Shown here piece after piece: positions 8,448 to 18,706 of a stretch of DNA of 64,000 bases (position 1 is the stretch's first letter; every line of letters starts with the position of its first letter). The notes beneath the pieces are model-generated. The model had not been told where the DNA came from. It saw only the letters and a program-made list of their open reading frames with translations, and searched no databases. The DNA comes from Thermoplasmata archaeon. GTDB lineage: Archaea; Thermoplasmatota; Thermoplasmata; Lutacidiplasmatales; UBA184. Made by a program: the position numbers and the translations under genes. The DNA is taken from NCBI GenBank assembly GCA_021817245.1, contig JAKAVQ010000006.1, forward strand, positions 1 through 64,000, given 5' to 3'.

Positions 8448-9896
8448 TCAGTCCGGCTCGGTGGACGGCGGCGGACGATCCGGGGGCCGGGCGTCGCGTC
8501 GAAGGGACGGCACGATCGCGATCAGGCAGAGCACCGCCGAGATCAGGAAGATGAGATGGATCGCGTCCAGGAAGCCGGCGGCGGCGGCAAACGTCGAGCC
8601 TTTCGGGACCGTGCCGAGGAAGATCTCCTGGATCGAGCTGCGGGAGAGGACGCTCGTCATGACGATGAGGGTGAGTCCGAGACTGATCGTGGAACCGGTG
8701 TTGATGAACGTCGTCCCGATCCCCGACGCGACGCCCCGCTGCGTCGGCGGCACGGCGGTCATCATCGCCGCCCGATTCGGGGAGGCGAAGAGCCCCATCC
8801 CCGCCCCGACCAGGACCAACGGGGGCGCGAGGCTTAGGAACGAGTCCGCCGGGCCGATGGTCGCGAGCCAGAGGAAGCCGAACGCCGAGGTCACGAGCCC
8901 CACGAGAAGGAACGGCCGTGGACCGAACCGGTCGGAGAGCCAGCCGCTCACGGGACCGAGCGTCGCGAGCGACGCCGAGACCGGGATGAGGAACAGCCCG
9001 GCGGTGAACGGATCGAGGAAGCGCGGAGGTCCCTGAAGGTAGAAGACGAGGATGAACGTGAACGCCCCGCGGGCGAGGGCGTTCAGGAGCATCGCGAGCG
9101 CGCTGCTCGCGAACTGGCGGATGCGGAAGAGCGTGAGGTCGAGCATCGGGGAGCGCCCCCTCAGCTCGATCCCGAGGAAGGCGACGAGCAGGGCGACCCC
9201 CGCGACCACCGCCGCGACCGCGCCGAGGTCCCCGAGCTGACCGAGGGCGCCGAGGGTGATCCCGAGCAGGAGCAGCGTGAGGCCGAGGGCGAAGACGATG
9301 TTGCCCAACCAGTCGATCCGGGGCGCTTCCCCGGGCCGGGAGAGCTCGTGGAGGTCCCGGTGCGCCCTCCAGGTGGCGAGGATCCCGATCGGAACGTTCA
9401 CGAAGAAGATCCACCGCCAGCTGAAGGCGGAGGTGATCACCCCGCCCACGATCAGTCCCGACACGGCCCCGACGACGATCGAGACCTGGTTGATGCCGAG
9501 CGCCCTCCCGCGTTCGTTCGGGGGAAAGGCATCGGTGATGATCGCCGCGGAGTTCGAGAAGAGGAAGCCGGCGCCGACCGCCTGCACCAGCCGGAACCCC
9601 ACGAGCTCGATACCGGTCTCGGAGAACCCGCAGAGCAGGGAGCCGACGGTGAACACCGCGAACCCAAGAACGTAGAGGCGCACGCGGCCGAACATGTCCG
9701 ACAGTCGGCCGAAGTTGAGGAGGACGACCGCCGTGAGGAGGGAGTAGCCGAGCAGCACCCAGAGCAGCGAGGTCGCGGTCGTCCCGGGAAGCTCCCGGCC
9801 GATCGTCGGCAGCGCGATCAGCACGATGTTCGCGTCGAGTGAGCTCATCAAGGTCGCTACGGTCGTGTTCGACAGCACGCGCCACTTGTACTCCAT
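8448..9896 (-). CDS. DHA2-family MFS multidrug transporter
   Basis: MEYKWRVLSNTTVATLMSSLDANIVLIALPTIGREL... with multiple TM segments; ATG at 9896. Confidence 0.88.
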   Translation of the reverse strand: MEYKWRVLSNTTVATLMSSLDANIVLIALPTIGRELPGTTATSLLWVLLGYSLLTAVVLLNFGRLSDMFGRVRLYVLGFAVFTVGSLLCGFSETGIELVGFRLVQAVGAGFLFSNSAAIITDAFPPNERGRALGINQVSIVVGAVSGLIVGGVITSAFSWRWIFFVNVPIGILATWRAHRDLHELSRPGEAPRIDWLGNIVFALGLTLLLLGITLGALGQLGDLGAVAAVVAGVALLVAFLGIELRGRSPMLDLTLFRIRQFASSALAMLLNALARGAFTFILVFYLQGPPRFLDPFTAGLFLIPVSASLATLGPVSGWLSDRFGPRPFLLVGLVTSAFGFLWLATIGPADSFLSLAPPLVLVGAGMGLFASPNRAAMMTAVPPTQRGVASGIGTTFINTGSTISLGLTLIVMTSVLSRSSIQEIFLGTVPKGSTFAAAAGFLDAIHLIFLISAVLCLIAIVPSLRRDARPPDRPPPSTEPD

Positions 9897-10010
9897 CGCT
9901 ACCGACCGCCCGGGCCGTCCCGCCCATCGCGCGCGGTCCCGTCGAAGCGCCGCACGGTGCTCGACGGCGGCCGCCGTCGGTCCCGCATCGAGGCCCCGCA
10001 CACCTCCCCG

Positions 10011-10478
10011 CTAACCGAGCGGGGGGTGGCTCGACTGGTAGCCCGCGATCTCCCGGGAGAGGCGGTCAATGTACTGGCGGAACGTCGAGAGGACGTTCTT
10101 CGCGGTGATGATCCCGACCACCCGGTCGTCCGAGCGGACCACCATCCGCCGGATCCCGAGGTTCGCCATCGTCGCGACGACCTCATCCGTAGGGGTCTCG
10201 GGTCGGCAGGAGTGTACGACCTGGGAGGCCAGCGCCTTCAACCGGACCTCGGCAGGAGCGAGCCCTCGGGCGACGACCTTCTCGAGGAAGTCCCACTCGG
10301 TCACGATCCCGGCGACCGTGGCCGCAGGGCCCCGCGTGACCACCGCGTACCCGCGACGGTGATCGGCCATCGCCCGGGCGGCGGTCAGGCCGTCCGTCTC
10401 TTCGTCCATCGAGAGGAACGTCGTCTCCATGATGTCCTGCGCGACGAGGACCATGCGCTGAGCATCGACCCCCGGCAT
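10011..10478 (-). CDS. CBS domain protein
   Basis: 155 aa; AQDIMETTFLSMDEETDGLTAARAMADHRRGYAVVT and TPTDEVVATMANLGIRRMVVRSDDRVVGIITAKNVL. Confidence 0.8.
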   Translation of the reverse strand: MPGVDAQRMVLVAQDIMETTFLSMDEETDGLTAARAMADHRRGYAVVTRGPAATVAGIVTEWDFLEKVVARGLAPAEVRLKALASQVVHSCRPETPTDEVVATMANLGIRRMVVRSDDRVVGIITAKNVLSTFRQYIDRLSREIAGYQSSHPPLG

Positions 10479-10530
10479 AAGAGGGTCTAGCGCGACCGCC
10501 CCGATCTCTTCCGGCCCTCACCGAAGGGCC

Positions 10531-11649
10531 ATGTACGTCCGCATCGTTCGCCCTGGGGCTGCGGACCGGGAGTCCGAACCGCGGCCGATAGAGATGCCCG
10601 CTTCGCTCCCGCTCCTACCGCTCGACCTCGACCTCGTCCGGGGGTTCCGGTTCGCGTGCCGGCCGGACTGCGGCCTCTGCTGCTTCGCCGAGCCGCGGGT
10701 CGCGCCGGAGGAGCTCGTCCGTATCACCACCGCCCGTCCGGACGTGCAGCTCCGCGGGCACGGACGGGACCGATTCCTCGCCGCCCGTCCGCGCGGGGGC
10801 GCCTGCCAGTTCCTCGCCGCGGACCGATGCGAGCTGCACGCTCTCCGGCCTCGCCCCTGCCGAGAGTACCCGCTGACCGTTCACGCCGGTCGTCGCCTCC
10901 AGGTCTCGGTCGTCCTCTCCTGCCCCGGCGTCGGGCTTGAACCACTGACCTCGGACCGTCCCGCTCGCGACCGGCCCGACCCGTTCGGCCTCGGTTCCGA
11001 GCTCGGCTCGCTCGAGGAGCGCCGGAAAGCGGCCCGACGCTCGCCGATCTTCGAGACCGAGCATCGAGGTCGCCGGGTCGAGCGGTTCCTCCGAGCGGCC
11101 GGCCGCTGGCAGGACGACGACGAGGTCCGGCGCGCGCTCGATCCCCGGCCCCCGCTTCCCGGTCCGGCCGACTATCCGGTCGCGGCCCCGCCGCCGGAGG
11201 AAGAGGGGCTCGAGCGTCTCCCGCTATTCTTCGACGGCCGGGCGGGGCCGGTCGCGTTCGCCGGCGCCCTCGGCGGCTGGGACCTCCTCGAGCTGTCCGC
11301 CACCGGAGGAGGGCGGAGCCTCGGGCGCTTCGTGCCTCCCGAACGACCTCCCGGGCTCGACGGCGGGGCCGCCCGGCTCCTCTCGGGCTACCTCCGCTAC
11401 ATGCTCGCACGGGACGCCTTCCTCGCTTCGGTCCACCTCGAGATGCTCGACACCGAGAGCGGCTCCGTGACCGACGCGGCTCGCGTCGCCCTTCGGGAGC
11501 TCGGCGCGACGGTGCTCGCGCGGGCCGTCGTCCGCTCGAAGCTCGCGAGCCGCGACCGCACGGTCTTGACCGAAGCGGAGGTGGCGGGCGGGATCCGGGC
11601 CACCGACCAGGACTGGCTCGACCGGCCGACGTGGGGCGACCGCTGGTGA
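10531..11649 (+). CDS. YkgJ-like cysteine-cluster protein
   Basis: 372 aa; FACRPDCGLCCFAEPRVAPEEL... ACQFLAADRCELHALRPRPCREYPL, typical metal-chelating Cys cluster. Confidence 0.75.
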   Translation: MYVRIVRPGAADRESEPRPIEMPASLPLLPLDLDLVRGFRFACRPDCGLCCFAEPRVAPEELVRITTARPDVQLRGHGRDRFLAARPRGGACQFLAADRCELHALRPRPCREYPLTVHAGRRLQVSVVLSCPGVGLEPLTSDRPARDRPDPFGLGSELGSLEERRKAARRSPIFETEHRGRRVERFLRAAGRWQDDDEVRRALDPRPPLPGPADYPVAAPPPEEEGLERLPLFFDGRAGPVAFAGALGGWDLLELSATGGGRSLGRFVPPERPPGLDGGAARLLSGYLRYMLARDAFLASVHLEMLDTESGSVTDAARVALRELGATVLARAVVRSKLASRDRTVLTEAEVAGGIRATDQDWLDRPTWGDRW

Positions 11650-11655
11650 GCCTCC

Positions 11656-12837
11656 TCAGACGGCCGGAGGAAAGCGTCGACCGAGCTCGGCCTCGAGCTC
11701 CCGTACCAGCGTCGCCTCGTGCTCGGGCGTCCAGGAAGAGACGCTCGGGGCAGGGTTCTGCCGCCACGACGCCGGCGCCGTCTCTCCCGTCGCGTTCCCG
11801 AACTCTCGCCGCCAGGCCTCGGGAAGGCGACCTTCCCCTTCGAGGGGCCCGTCGCCCGCGAGGACCGCTCCGGCGCGCGCGAGCACCCGGCTCACCGATG
11901 CGGCCCGATACCCCCCTCCACCGGTGACGACGAGCCGGCCGCCGGCGACCTCCTCGGCGAGCGCGAGGACCGTCCGGTCGATCTCCTCGTAGGCAGCCGG
12001 TGTGTACTGCAGCTGGGCGAGGGCGTCGCCGACGTGCCCGTCGACGCCGTGCTGCAGGACGATCACCTCGGGCCTAAACTCCCGCAGCAGCGCAGGAACG
12101 ATCCTGCGGAAGAGCGGAAGGAGCGCCGAGTCCCCCGCGGCCGGCGGCAACGGCACGTTGACCTTGAGCCCCGCGCCGTCCCCACGTCCGGTCTCGGGGG
12201 GAAAGCCGGTGCCGGGAAACAGCGTCCGTCCGTCCTGGTGGAAATCGATATCGAGGACCCGGCCGGACTGGTAGTACCCGTACATCACTCCGTCGCCGTG
12301 GTGGGCATCGATGTCGAGATAGGCGACCCGCCGTCCCTCCCGGACCGCGCGACCGACGGCGATCGCGACGTCGTTGAAGATGCAGAATCCGCTGGCGCGA
12401 TCGGGGTGGGCGTGATGCAGGCCGCCGGCCGGATGGAACGCGGGGAGACCCCGGGTCAGGACGAGCTCGAGCGCCCGGTCGGCGCCCGCGACGATCCGGC
12501 CCGCCGCCTCGAAGCAACCGGGGAAGCCCGGAGTGTCGCCGGCGTCGAGCAGGGACGGCGCTTCGGCCGCGCTCACCGACGCGACGAACGAGAGGAACTT
12601 GCGGCGGTGGAACGTCTCAAGGGTGGCCCACGACGCGGGCTCCACCGCGTCGACCCACTCGATCGCGCCCCCCGAGGCGGCGGGGAGCTCGCGGAGCAGC
12701 CGCACGGCGAGTGCCCGACTCCGCTCGGAGAACGGGTGGTCCGGACCGAAGTCGTACGCGCGGAACCGCTCGTCCCAGACCACGGCGAGCCGCGGAGCCG
12801 TCGCCATTCCGCTCCGCCGAGGTCGCCCGTCCGTCAT
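11656..12837 (-). CDS. Histone deacetylase / AcuC-family deacetylase
   Basis: 393 aa; GGLHHAHPDRASGFCIFNDVAIAV, VAYLDIDAHHGDGVMYGYY, VLQHGVDGHVGDALAQLQYT; internal start MATAPRL at 12807 is also possible. Confidence 0.9.
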   Translation of the reverse strand: MTDGRPRRSGMATAPRLAVVWDERFRAYDFGPDHPFSERSRALAVRLLRELPAASGGAIEWVDAVEPASWATLETFHRRKFLSFVASVSAAEAPSLLDAGDTPGFPGCFEAAGRIVAGADRALELVLTRGLPAFHPAGGLHHAHPDRASGFCIFNDVAIAVGRAVREGRRVAYLDIDAHHGDGVMYGYYQSGRVLDIDFHQDGRTLFPGTGFPPETGRGDGAGLKVNVPLPPAAGDSALLPLFRRIVPALLREFRPEVIVLQHGVDGHVGDALAQLQYTPAAYEEIDRTVLALAEEVAGGRLVVTGGGGYRAASVSRVLARAGAVLAGDGPLEGEGRLPEAWRREFGNATGETAPASWRQNPAPSVSSWTPEHEATLVRELEAELGRRFPPAV

Positions 12838-12910
12838 AACGGGTTCCCCGGGAGGGGATGCTTCCCCAAGCCGTTAAGAGCCCCACCCCGTCGCGGGAGC
12901 GGGGAGCCGG

Positions 12911-13135
12911 ATGGGGATCGAGGACGAGGTGAGCCCGAACGCGGTCAAGATCTACAAGTCGATGAAGGAGATGGCGATGCTCTCGGAAGAGAAGATGGGC
13001 ACCGCCGAACGGATCACGCAGTCCGCGCGTCTCCCCAAGACGATGGTCATGAACGCGCTCCAGGAGCTCCAGACCAAGGGCTGGGCGCGACGGAAGGTCC
13101 GGGAGAAGGCGGCGGGGTACTACCTCGCGAAGTGA
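12911..13135 (+). CDS. Small winged-helix DNA-binding protein
   Basis: 74 aa; KMGTAERITQSARLPKTMVMNALQELQTKGWARRKVREKAAGYYLAK. Confidence 0.7.
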   Translation: MGIEDEVSPNAVKIYKSMKEMAMLSEEKMGTAERITQSARLPKTMVMNALQELQTKGWARRKVREKAAGYYLAK

Positions 13136-13168
13136 CGGGCATCCGTCCGCCGCTCGGTTCGGGCGGGC

Positions 13169-14128
13169 TCACTCCGGCTGGAGGTCGACCGACTTGCGAC
13201 CCCAGATCCGTTCCACGAGGCGGCTGGTCGATCGCAGTGTGACCTCGGTGACCGAGCTCACGCGCGCCACCTGGGCTCGCGACCGGTGTTCGCCGTTCTG
13301 TTCGGCGGCGAGGTAGATCAGCGCCGCCACCAGCCCGTGCGGGCTCAGCCCGGAGAGCTCGGGATCGTCGCGCGCCTGGTCGAGCATCGTCTCGACGGTG
13401 GAGCGGACCCTCGGCGAGAGCGCGAGCTCCTGCGCGTAGCGGGTGAGAAACGCCTTTGAACCGACGCTCGGGATCGCGAGACCGCTCCCGCGCTGCACGA
13501 CCTTGAACGTCCGCCCGACCTCGGAGCGCTTGGCCCCCACGGCCTGGGCGACCTCGCCGAGGGTCCGGGGGATCGAGAAGCGTCGGCACGCCGCGTAGAG
13601 GCAGGCGCCGACGCTCGCGGGCAGGCTGCGGCCCCGGAAGAGCCCCCGGACCTTCGCCTCGCGATAGACCCCTTCGGCCTCCGCGATGACCACCGAGGGG
13701 AGTCCCATCGATTCGCCCACCGTCTGGATCTCGGTGCGCGCCGGGGTCCGGTCCAACGGCCCATCGACCGTCCTCGAGGTCTGGCGCAGCATCACCCGCT
13801 TCAGGTGCTGGAACTCGTACCGGCGGTGCCAATCGAGCCGCTTTCCCTGGCCGTCCCGAGTGAGCGAGAGCGTCGAACCGAGGAACCGCTTGGTGCCCCC
13901 GGGGCGGACGAAGGGACCGATCCCGCGACCGCTTCCGTCCGAGCCTCCCGTCTCGAGCGGCGGGGGTGGGGAGGCGAGGATCGCGCTGTCCTCGAACACG
14001 AGACCGCACTCGGCACAGTGAGTCTCGGAACGGACCGGGTCGACGATCCGGTGGCTGCTGCGGCACATCGGACAGACCGGAACGACTGCCCGGGGTCGCT
14101 CCGCTGTCCCGTTCCCGGTGTCTGTCAC
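13169..14128 (-). CDS. tfb: Transcription initiation factor TFB
   Basis: 319 aa; Zn ribbon CPMCRSSH...HCAECGLVFED and two cyclin-like repeats. Confidence 0.92.
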   Translation of the reverse strand: MTDTGNGTAERPRAVVPVCPMCRSSHRIVDPVRSETHCAECGLVFEDSAILASPPPPLETGGSDGSGRGIGPFVRPGGTKRFLGSTLSLTRDGQGKRLDWHRRYEFQHLKRVMLRQTSRTVDGPLDRTPARTEIQTVGESMGLPSVVIAEAEGVYREAKVRGLFRGRSLPASVGACLYAACRRFSIPRTLGEVAQAVGAKRSEVGRTFKVVQRGSGLAIPSVGSKAFLTRYAQELALSPRVRSTVETMLDQARDDPELSGLSPHGLVAALIYLAAEQNGEHRSRAQVARVSSVTEVTLRSTSRLVERIWGRKSVDLQPE

Positions 14129-14187
14129 GTCATCACACGGAACGTCCGCCAGTATTTACTCATTAACGAGCGCCACCGACCGGCGCC

Positions 14188-15948
14188 TCACTGGCCCCAG
14201 AAGGGGTGGCTGGCCCGGTGCAGGTGAACGATCGCCTCCAGGATCTCGGTCTCGTGCGGGGTGAGCGGCTGGGCCTTGAGCGCCCGGGCGACCGACTCCG
14301 GCAGGTCGACGAGCAGGATGTCCCCCTCGTGGAGGTTCCGGCCCACGACCGCGCCCTCGATCGATGCGGCGAGCTCGGTGGACTCTTCGGCCTCCGAAAC
14401 CGACTGGCCCTCCCGCTGGAGCGACCGGAGCACTCCGACCTCAGCGCCGGACGGATGGATCAGCCGGACCCCGGGGCGCAAGGTCCCGCCGAGCACCTTG
14501 ATGCCGACGATCGCCGGTTTGCTCGAGCGGAAGACGAAGCCGCTCATCACCTCGAACTTCGCGGGATGGATCAGCTGCTGCCGGGCGGCGACCCGGAGCT
14601 CGCGCTCCCGCTCCGCCTTCCAGGCGAGATACTCCTCGATGGCCCGGTACATCACCTCGGCGCGGAAGACCCGCACCGGTCCCGATTCCCCCTCGGGCTG
14701 GGCGTCGGGCAGGACCGGCACGTTGAAGGCGAGTACCGCCCGGTGCGTCGGATCCCGAACCATCGCGATCCGGAGGATCGTCGCGTGGCTCACGGGCCCC
14801 ACCGCCGCTTCGTGGACCGGGATCCCCTTCTCGTGGCACTCGAACGCGAGCGCCTCGAGTCCGCCCAGGGTGTCGGCGAAGATCCCGATTCCCGAGAGCG
14901 CGACCTCGGCGACCGGCTGGCTCTCTCGCGCGAGCTCGGCGCGGACGGCCCGCTTCTCGTCGTCCGATCGGACCACCCGGAGAAGTCCCCCCGGCATCGC
15001 GGCCTCGATCCCCGGGGCGGCCAGGTAGATCCCGGCGGCAGCCTCCACCTCCTCGAACGGATCGAGGCGGAAGTGCTTGGTTCGCCCGCCCTTCAAGAGG
15101 ACCGGTCGGTAGATCCCCCGGACGTGGGTCGCGAACGGCTCGGAACGGCCGGTGACGACGATCTCATCGCCGACCTTGAGCCGCCCCCGATAGACGATCA
15201 CGTTCCCCACCGGGCCGACGCCCTTCTGCTCGCTCCGCTCGAGGATCGTCGCCTCGCCGCCCTCGCCGCCCGCCACGAGCGCGTCTTTCAGGAACCGCTG
15301 CGAGAGCCCGACGAGCAACGCGATCAGTTCGGCGACCCCTACGCTGGTCTTGGCCGACACCGGCACGATCCCGACGTTCCGCGTGAAGTCGCTCACCCGG
15401 TCGTACCGGTCCGCGCTGAACCCGAGCTCCACGAGGCCCTCCGCCACGGAGTAGAGGCGCTCATCGAGCGTCTTCGTCAGTTCGGGGCCGGACCGGCCGA
15501 GATGGTCGAGCAGCTTCACCGGTCCGGTCGGCTTTCGCCAGCCGGAGAGCAGGTCGATCTTCGTCAGCGCGACGGCAAACGGGGTCTTCTCGTGCCGGAG
15601 GATCTGAATCGACTCGCGCGTTTGCGGCATGATCCCCTCCCGGGCGTCGACCACGAGGATCGCGAGGTCGGCGAGGGCGCCGCCACGGCGTCGGAGCGTC
15701 TCGAAGGAGCGGTGCCCGGGAGTATCGACGAAGAGGAGACCCGGGACGACCAGCTGCTCGGTCCGCAACAGCCCCGCACAGATCTGGCGGACCGTCGACC
15801 CCGGCACCTCGATCGCCCCGATGTGCTGGGTGATCCCGCCGGCTTCCTTCTCGGCCCGCACACTGCCCGCGATACGGTCGAGAAGCGTCGTCTTCCCGTG
15901 GTCGACGTGACCCAGCAAGGAGACGATCGGCTCGCGCAAATCGGCCAC
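14188..15948 (-). CDS. infB: Translation initiation factor aIF5B
   Basis: 586 aa; SLLGHVDHGKTTLLDRI, GGITQHIGAIEVP, FVDTPGHRSFETLRRRGG, LTKIDLLSGW. Confidence 0.95.
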   Translation of the reverse strand: MADLREPIVSLLGHVDHGKTTLLDRIAGSVRAEKEAGGITQHIGAIEVPGSTVRQICAGLLRTEQLVVPGLLFVDTPGHRSFETLRRRGGALADLAILVVDAREGIMPQTRESIQILRHEKTPFAVALTKIDLLSGWRKPTGPVKLLDHLGRSGPELTKTLDERLYSVAEGLVELGFSADRYDRVSDFTRNVGIVPVSAKTSVGVAELIALLVGLSQRFLKDALVAGGEGGEATILERSEQKGVGPVGNVIVYRGRLKVGDEIVVTGRSEPFATHVRGIYRPVLLKGGRTKHFRLDPFEEVEAAAGIYLAAPGIEAAMPGGLLRVVRSDDEKRAVRAELARESQPVAEVALSGIGIFADTLGGLEALAFECHEKGIPVHEAAVGPVSHATILRIAMVRDPTHRAVLAFNVPVLPDAQPEGESGPVRVFRAEVMYRAIEEYLAWKAERERELRVAARQQLIHPAKFEVMSGFVFRSSKPAIVGIKVLGGTLRPGVRLIHPSGAEVGVLRSLQREGQSVSEAEESTELAASIEGAVVGRNLHEGDILLVDLPESVARALKAQPLTPHETEILEAIVHLHRASHPFWGQ

Positions 15949-16013
15949 GGCCGGCCGACGGTCGGAGGCCCTTTACGCTTTGGGCGGGGGTCGGCGCCGG
16001 CGGGGCGCCCCCG

Positions 16014-17324
16014 TCACGCCGGGTCCGGGCGCCCGAGCTCCGTGATCGGACCCGCGACGAGCGGCACCAGGAACTCCTCCGGTTCGAGACCCCCGTGCGC
16101 TCCGCCCCACCGAAGCGGGCGCGGGGGGGAACCCGGCACACGGTACGTGAGCGACGCCGGGCTCGGCACCAGCACCAGAAGGTCGCCGAGGCGATCGAAG
16201 AGCTCGGGGTGAAAGGGCCCCGGCCCGAAGAGGCCGGCGTCGACCGCCGTGGAGGCGGAAAGCACCCGGTGCCCGGGGGGAAGCCGTTGCGCGAGCGCTT
16301 CCCGGAGGGCTCCGAGCTGGCCGGGACGGACCGTCAAAAGCAGGGCCCGGCGGTCGCCACCGGGGGGCTGGCGGAGGGTGGGGGCGATCGACGGCTCCCG
16401 CTCGAGCGAGATCTCGCTGGCGAGGTCGATGGGAACCTGCCCGTGATCGCTCGTGACCAGGACGGTGGTCCGCCGCGCCCGGCCGGGGTCGAGGCGGCGG
16501 ACCGCTTGCCGAAGGATCCGTGCGACCTGGTCCGACTCGAACTGAAGGAACGAGGGAAGCGGTCCGTGCACGTGCTGGACGGCATCCAGCTCGTCCCAGT
16601 AGGCAAAGACGAGCGGGGGCGGAGTCGGCCGGGAGAGCACTTCTCCGAGCCGGTGCCCGAAGTCGGCGGCGGTGCTGTAGCCGACGTACTCGGCCCCCTC
16701 GTAGAGGAGCCGGGTGAAGCCGCTACCCTCGAACCGATCGCGCGAGAGGGCGACGGCCCGGACCCCCCGGCGGAACCAGGAGGGAGCGCCCGACACCAGG
16801 GACGGGCTCCACTCCGGGCCGGCGAACGCGTCGAACGCTCCGACCCCGACCGGCGACATCCTCAGCATCTCGGTGACGGCGCCGAAGCGGGGCAGGAAGA
16901 CCCGGTGGCCGACGACCCCATGACGGCTCGGGCTCTGGCCCGTCGAGAGGCTGGTAAGGGCGACCGCGGTCGTGGTCGGGAAGACCGTCGTGATCGGGCG
17001 TGCCCGCTCGCGCCAAGAGGAGGGGTAGCCCGGCCGATCCCCTAGGGAGCCGTCCCCGGACGACGTCCACCCGAGCGCGTCGACCAGGAACAAGACCACG
17101 GTGCCCTCCGCCCGGCGACCCCCGAACGGGTCGAGGTCGGCGACGAGCGGTGGGAGGAGCTCCTCCACGTCCCGGAGGGGAACGTCCGCGGCGTCGACGG
17201 CGGTCCGCGCGACGTTCGGGATCGATTGCCCGGCGTAGGCCGGAAGTGGCAGCCCGATCCGGGGGTCGGGACGGAGCAGGGCGGCTTCGGCCGACCCGAG
17301 CGATGTCGGTCGCGCGACGTCCAT
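16014..17324 (-). CDS. Alkaline-phosphatase superfamily phosphodiesterase/nucleotide pyrophosphatase
   Basis: 436 aa; TVVLFLVDALGWTS, VFPTTTAVALTSLSTGQSPSRHGVVGH, TVLVTSDHGQVPID, AHGGLEPEEFLVPLV. Confidence 0.85.
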   Translation of the reverse strand: MDVARPTSLGSAEAALLRPDPRIGLPLPAYAGQSIPNVARTAVDAADVPLRDVEELLPPLVADLDPFGGRRAEGTVVLFLVDALGWTSSGDGSLGDRPGYPSSWRERARPITTVFPTTTAVALTSLSTGQSPSRHGVVGHRVFLPRFGAVTEMLRMSPVGVGAFDAFAGPEWSPSLVSGAPSWFRRGVRAVALSRDRFEGSGFTRLLYEGAEYVGYSTAADFGHRLGEVLSRPTPPPLVFAYWDELDAVQHVHGPLPSFLQFESDQVARILRQAVRRLDPGRARRTTVLVTSDHGQVPIDLASEISLEREPSIAPTLRQPPGGDRRALLLTVRPGQLGALREALAQRLPPGHRVLSASTAVDAGLFGPGPFHPELFDRLGDLLVLVPSPASLTYRVPGSPPRPLRWGGAHGGLEPEEFLVPLVAGPITELGRPDPA

Positions 17325-17365
17325 GATGCTCCGGCGGCCCCCGCGGTGCCCCGACCCCGGGCCGA

Positions 17366-18520
17366 CTACTTAAACGGAGGTGAGCCGCCGGAGGCCGGGG
17401 CGAACCGGTCGAGCGAGACCTGCCGCTGGGATCGCGCGCTCAGCCGCTCGGCTCGGACGGAAACCGTTCGCACGGCACGGCCCGCACCGGCGCGCTCCGT
17501 TTCCCAAAGCTCGTGGGCAAGCCGCACGGCTCGCTCGGCGAGTGGGGCCCACCCCTCGCCCGCGGCCGGCAGCGTCCGGAGGCGTTGTGTCCGGGAGAAG
17601 TCGGCCCAGCGGAACCCGACACCGACGGCGCCGTACCTCAGGTCCTCCCGGTCGAGCGCGGTGCCGAGGTCGTGGGCCAGCGCGCGCACGGTCTCCTCGA
17701 TCTCCTCCCAACGGTCGACGTCGACCGCGAACGTATGGTCGGTCGAGCGGGACCGGGGCCCCAAAGCCTCGCTCTCCGTCGTCTCGATCGGATCTCCGCG
17801 GGCGATCGCGACGAGCTCGCGACCGAATCCGCCGAGCGTTCGGACGAGGTCGGAGGACCGGGCCGTCGCGAGATCGCCGATCCGATCGAAACCGTGCCGG
17901 TGGAGCAGCGCCTCGGTCTTCGGGCCGACCCCGGGCACCGCGCGCACCGGGAGCGGCGCGAGGAAGCTCGCGACCGCCTCCGGCAGGACGACCACGATAC
18001 CGCCCGGCTTCGCTCGGTCCGTCGCGATCTTGGCGACCACCCGGCTCCTCGCGACCCCGAGCGAGGCCGGGAGCTGGAGCTCCTCCTTGAGCTCCCGCTG
18101 GACCGCCTGCGCGACCGCGCGGGCGCCCTCCGCGTCCCCTCTCTCGAGGACCAGCGCGGCCTCGTCGATGCTGTACGGCAGCACCTGCGACGCGTGGCGA
18201 CGGAGCACCGAGCGCACCTCGGCGCTCGCCCGCTCGTACTTGGGGAAGTCCGGCGGGACCCAGCGCGCATCGGGGCAAAGGCGGGCGGCGAGGCCGACCG
18301 GCTGTGCGCTGCGCACCCCGGAGCGCCGAGCCTCGTAGCTCGCCGAGAGAACGACGCCCCGGCTCGGCCCTGTGGTGGGCGGGGGACCGACGATCACCGG
18401 CCGCCCGGCGAGCTCGGGCCGCTCCCGGATCTCGCACGCAACGTAGAACGCGTCGAGGTCAACGTAAACGATCCAAGAAGAACGGGCCACCGACTTGCTC
18501 TCTTCGTCGAGGGTCCGCAT
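17366..18520 (-). CDS. dinB: DNA polymerase IV (Y-family)
   Basis: 384 aa; WIVYVDLDAFYVACEIRERPEL, VVLSASYEARRSGVRSAQP, YSIDEAALVLE, VPGVGPKTEALLHRHGFDRIGDLA. Confidence 0.93.
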   Translation of the reverse strand: MRTLDEESKSVARSSWIVYVDLDAFYVACEIRERPELAGRPVIVGPPPTTGPSRGVVLSASYEARRSGVRSAQPVGLAARLCPDARWVPPDFPKYERASAEVRSVLRRHASQVLPYSIDEAALVLERGDAEGARAVAQAVQRELKEELQLPASLGVARSRVVAKIATDRAKPGGIVVVLPEAVASFLAPLPVRAVPGVGPKTEALLHRHGFDRIGDLATARSSDLVRTLGGFGRELVAIARGDPIETTESEALGPRSRSTDHTFAVDVDRWEEIEETVRALAHDLGTALDREDLRYGAVGVGFRWADFSRTQRLRTLPAAGEGWAPLAERAVRLAHELWETERAGAGRAVRTVSVRAERLSARSQRQVSLDRFAPASGGSPPFK

Positions 18521-18706
18521 CCTAGGAACCCCGACCTATCGAGCGGCTTTAGGGTCCCGGCCCCCGAGGGGAGCGTGGGAAAGGGGATTCAGAGCGACTT
18601 TCTCGCCCTGGGCGGGGTCTATGGGCTCCACGCCGCGCGATGCAGGTTTAGACGACCGTGTCGGGATCAACGACCCCACGCTCAGGGAGCCCTCGTGGGA
18701 GGAGAG

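Noticed and set aside
9957-10490. 177-aa plus-strand ORF with His/Asp-rich content
   Set aside because: Antisense of the CBS protein at 10011-10478.
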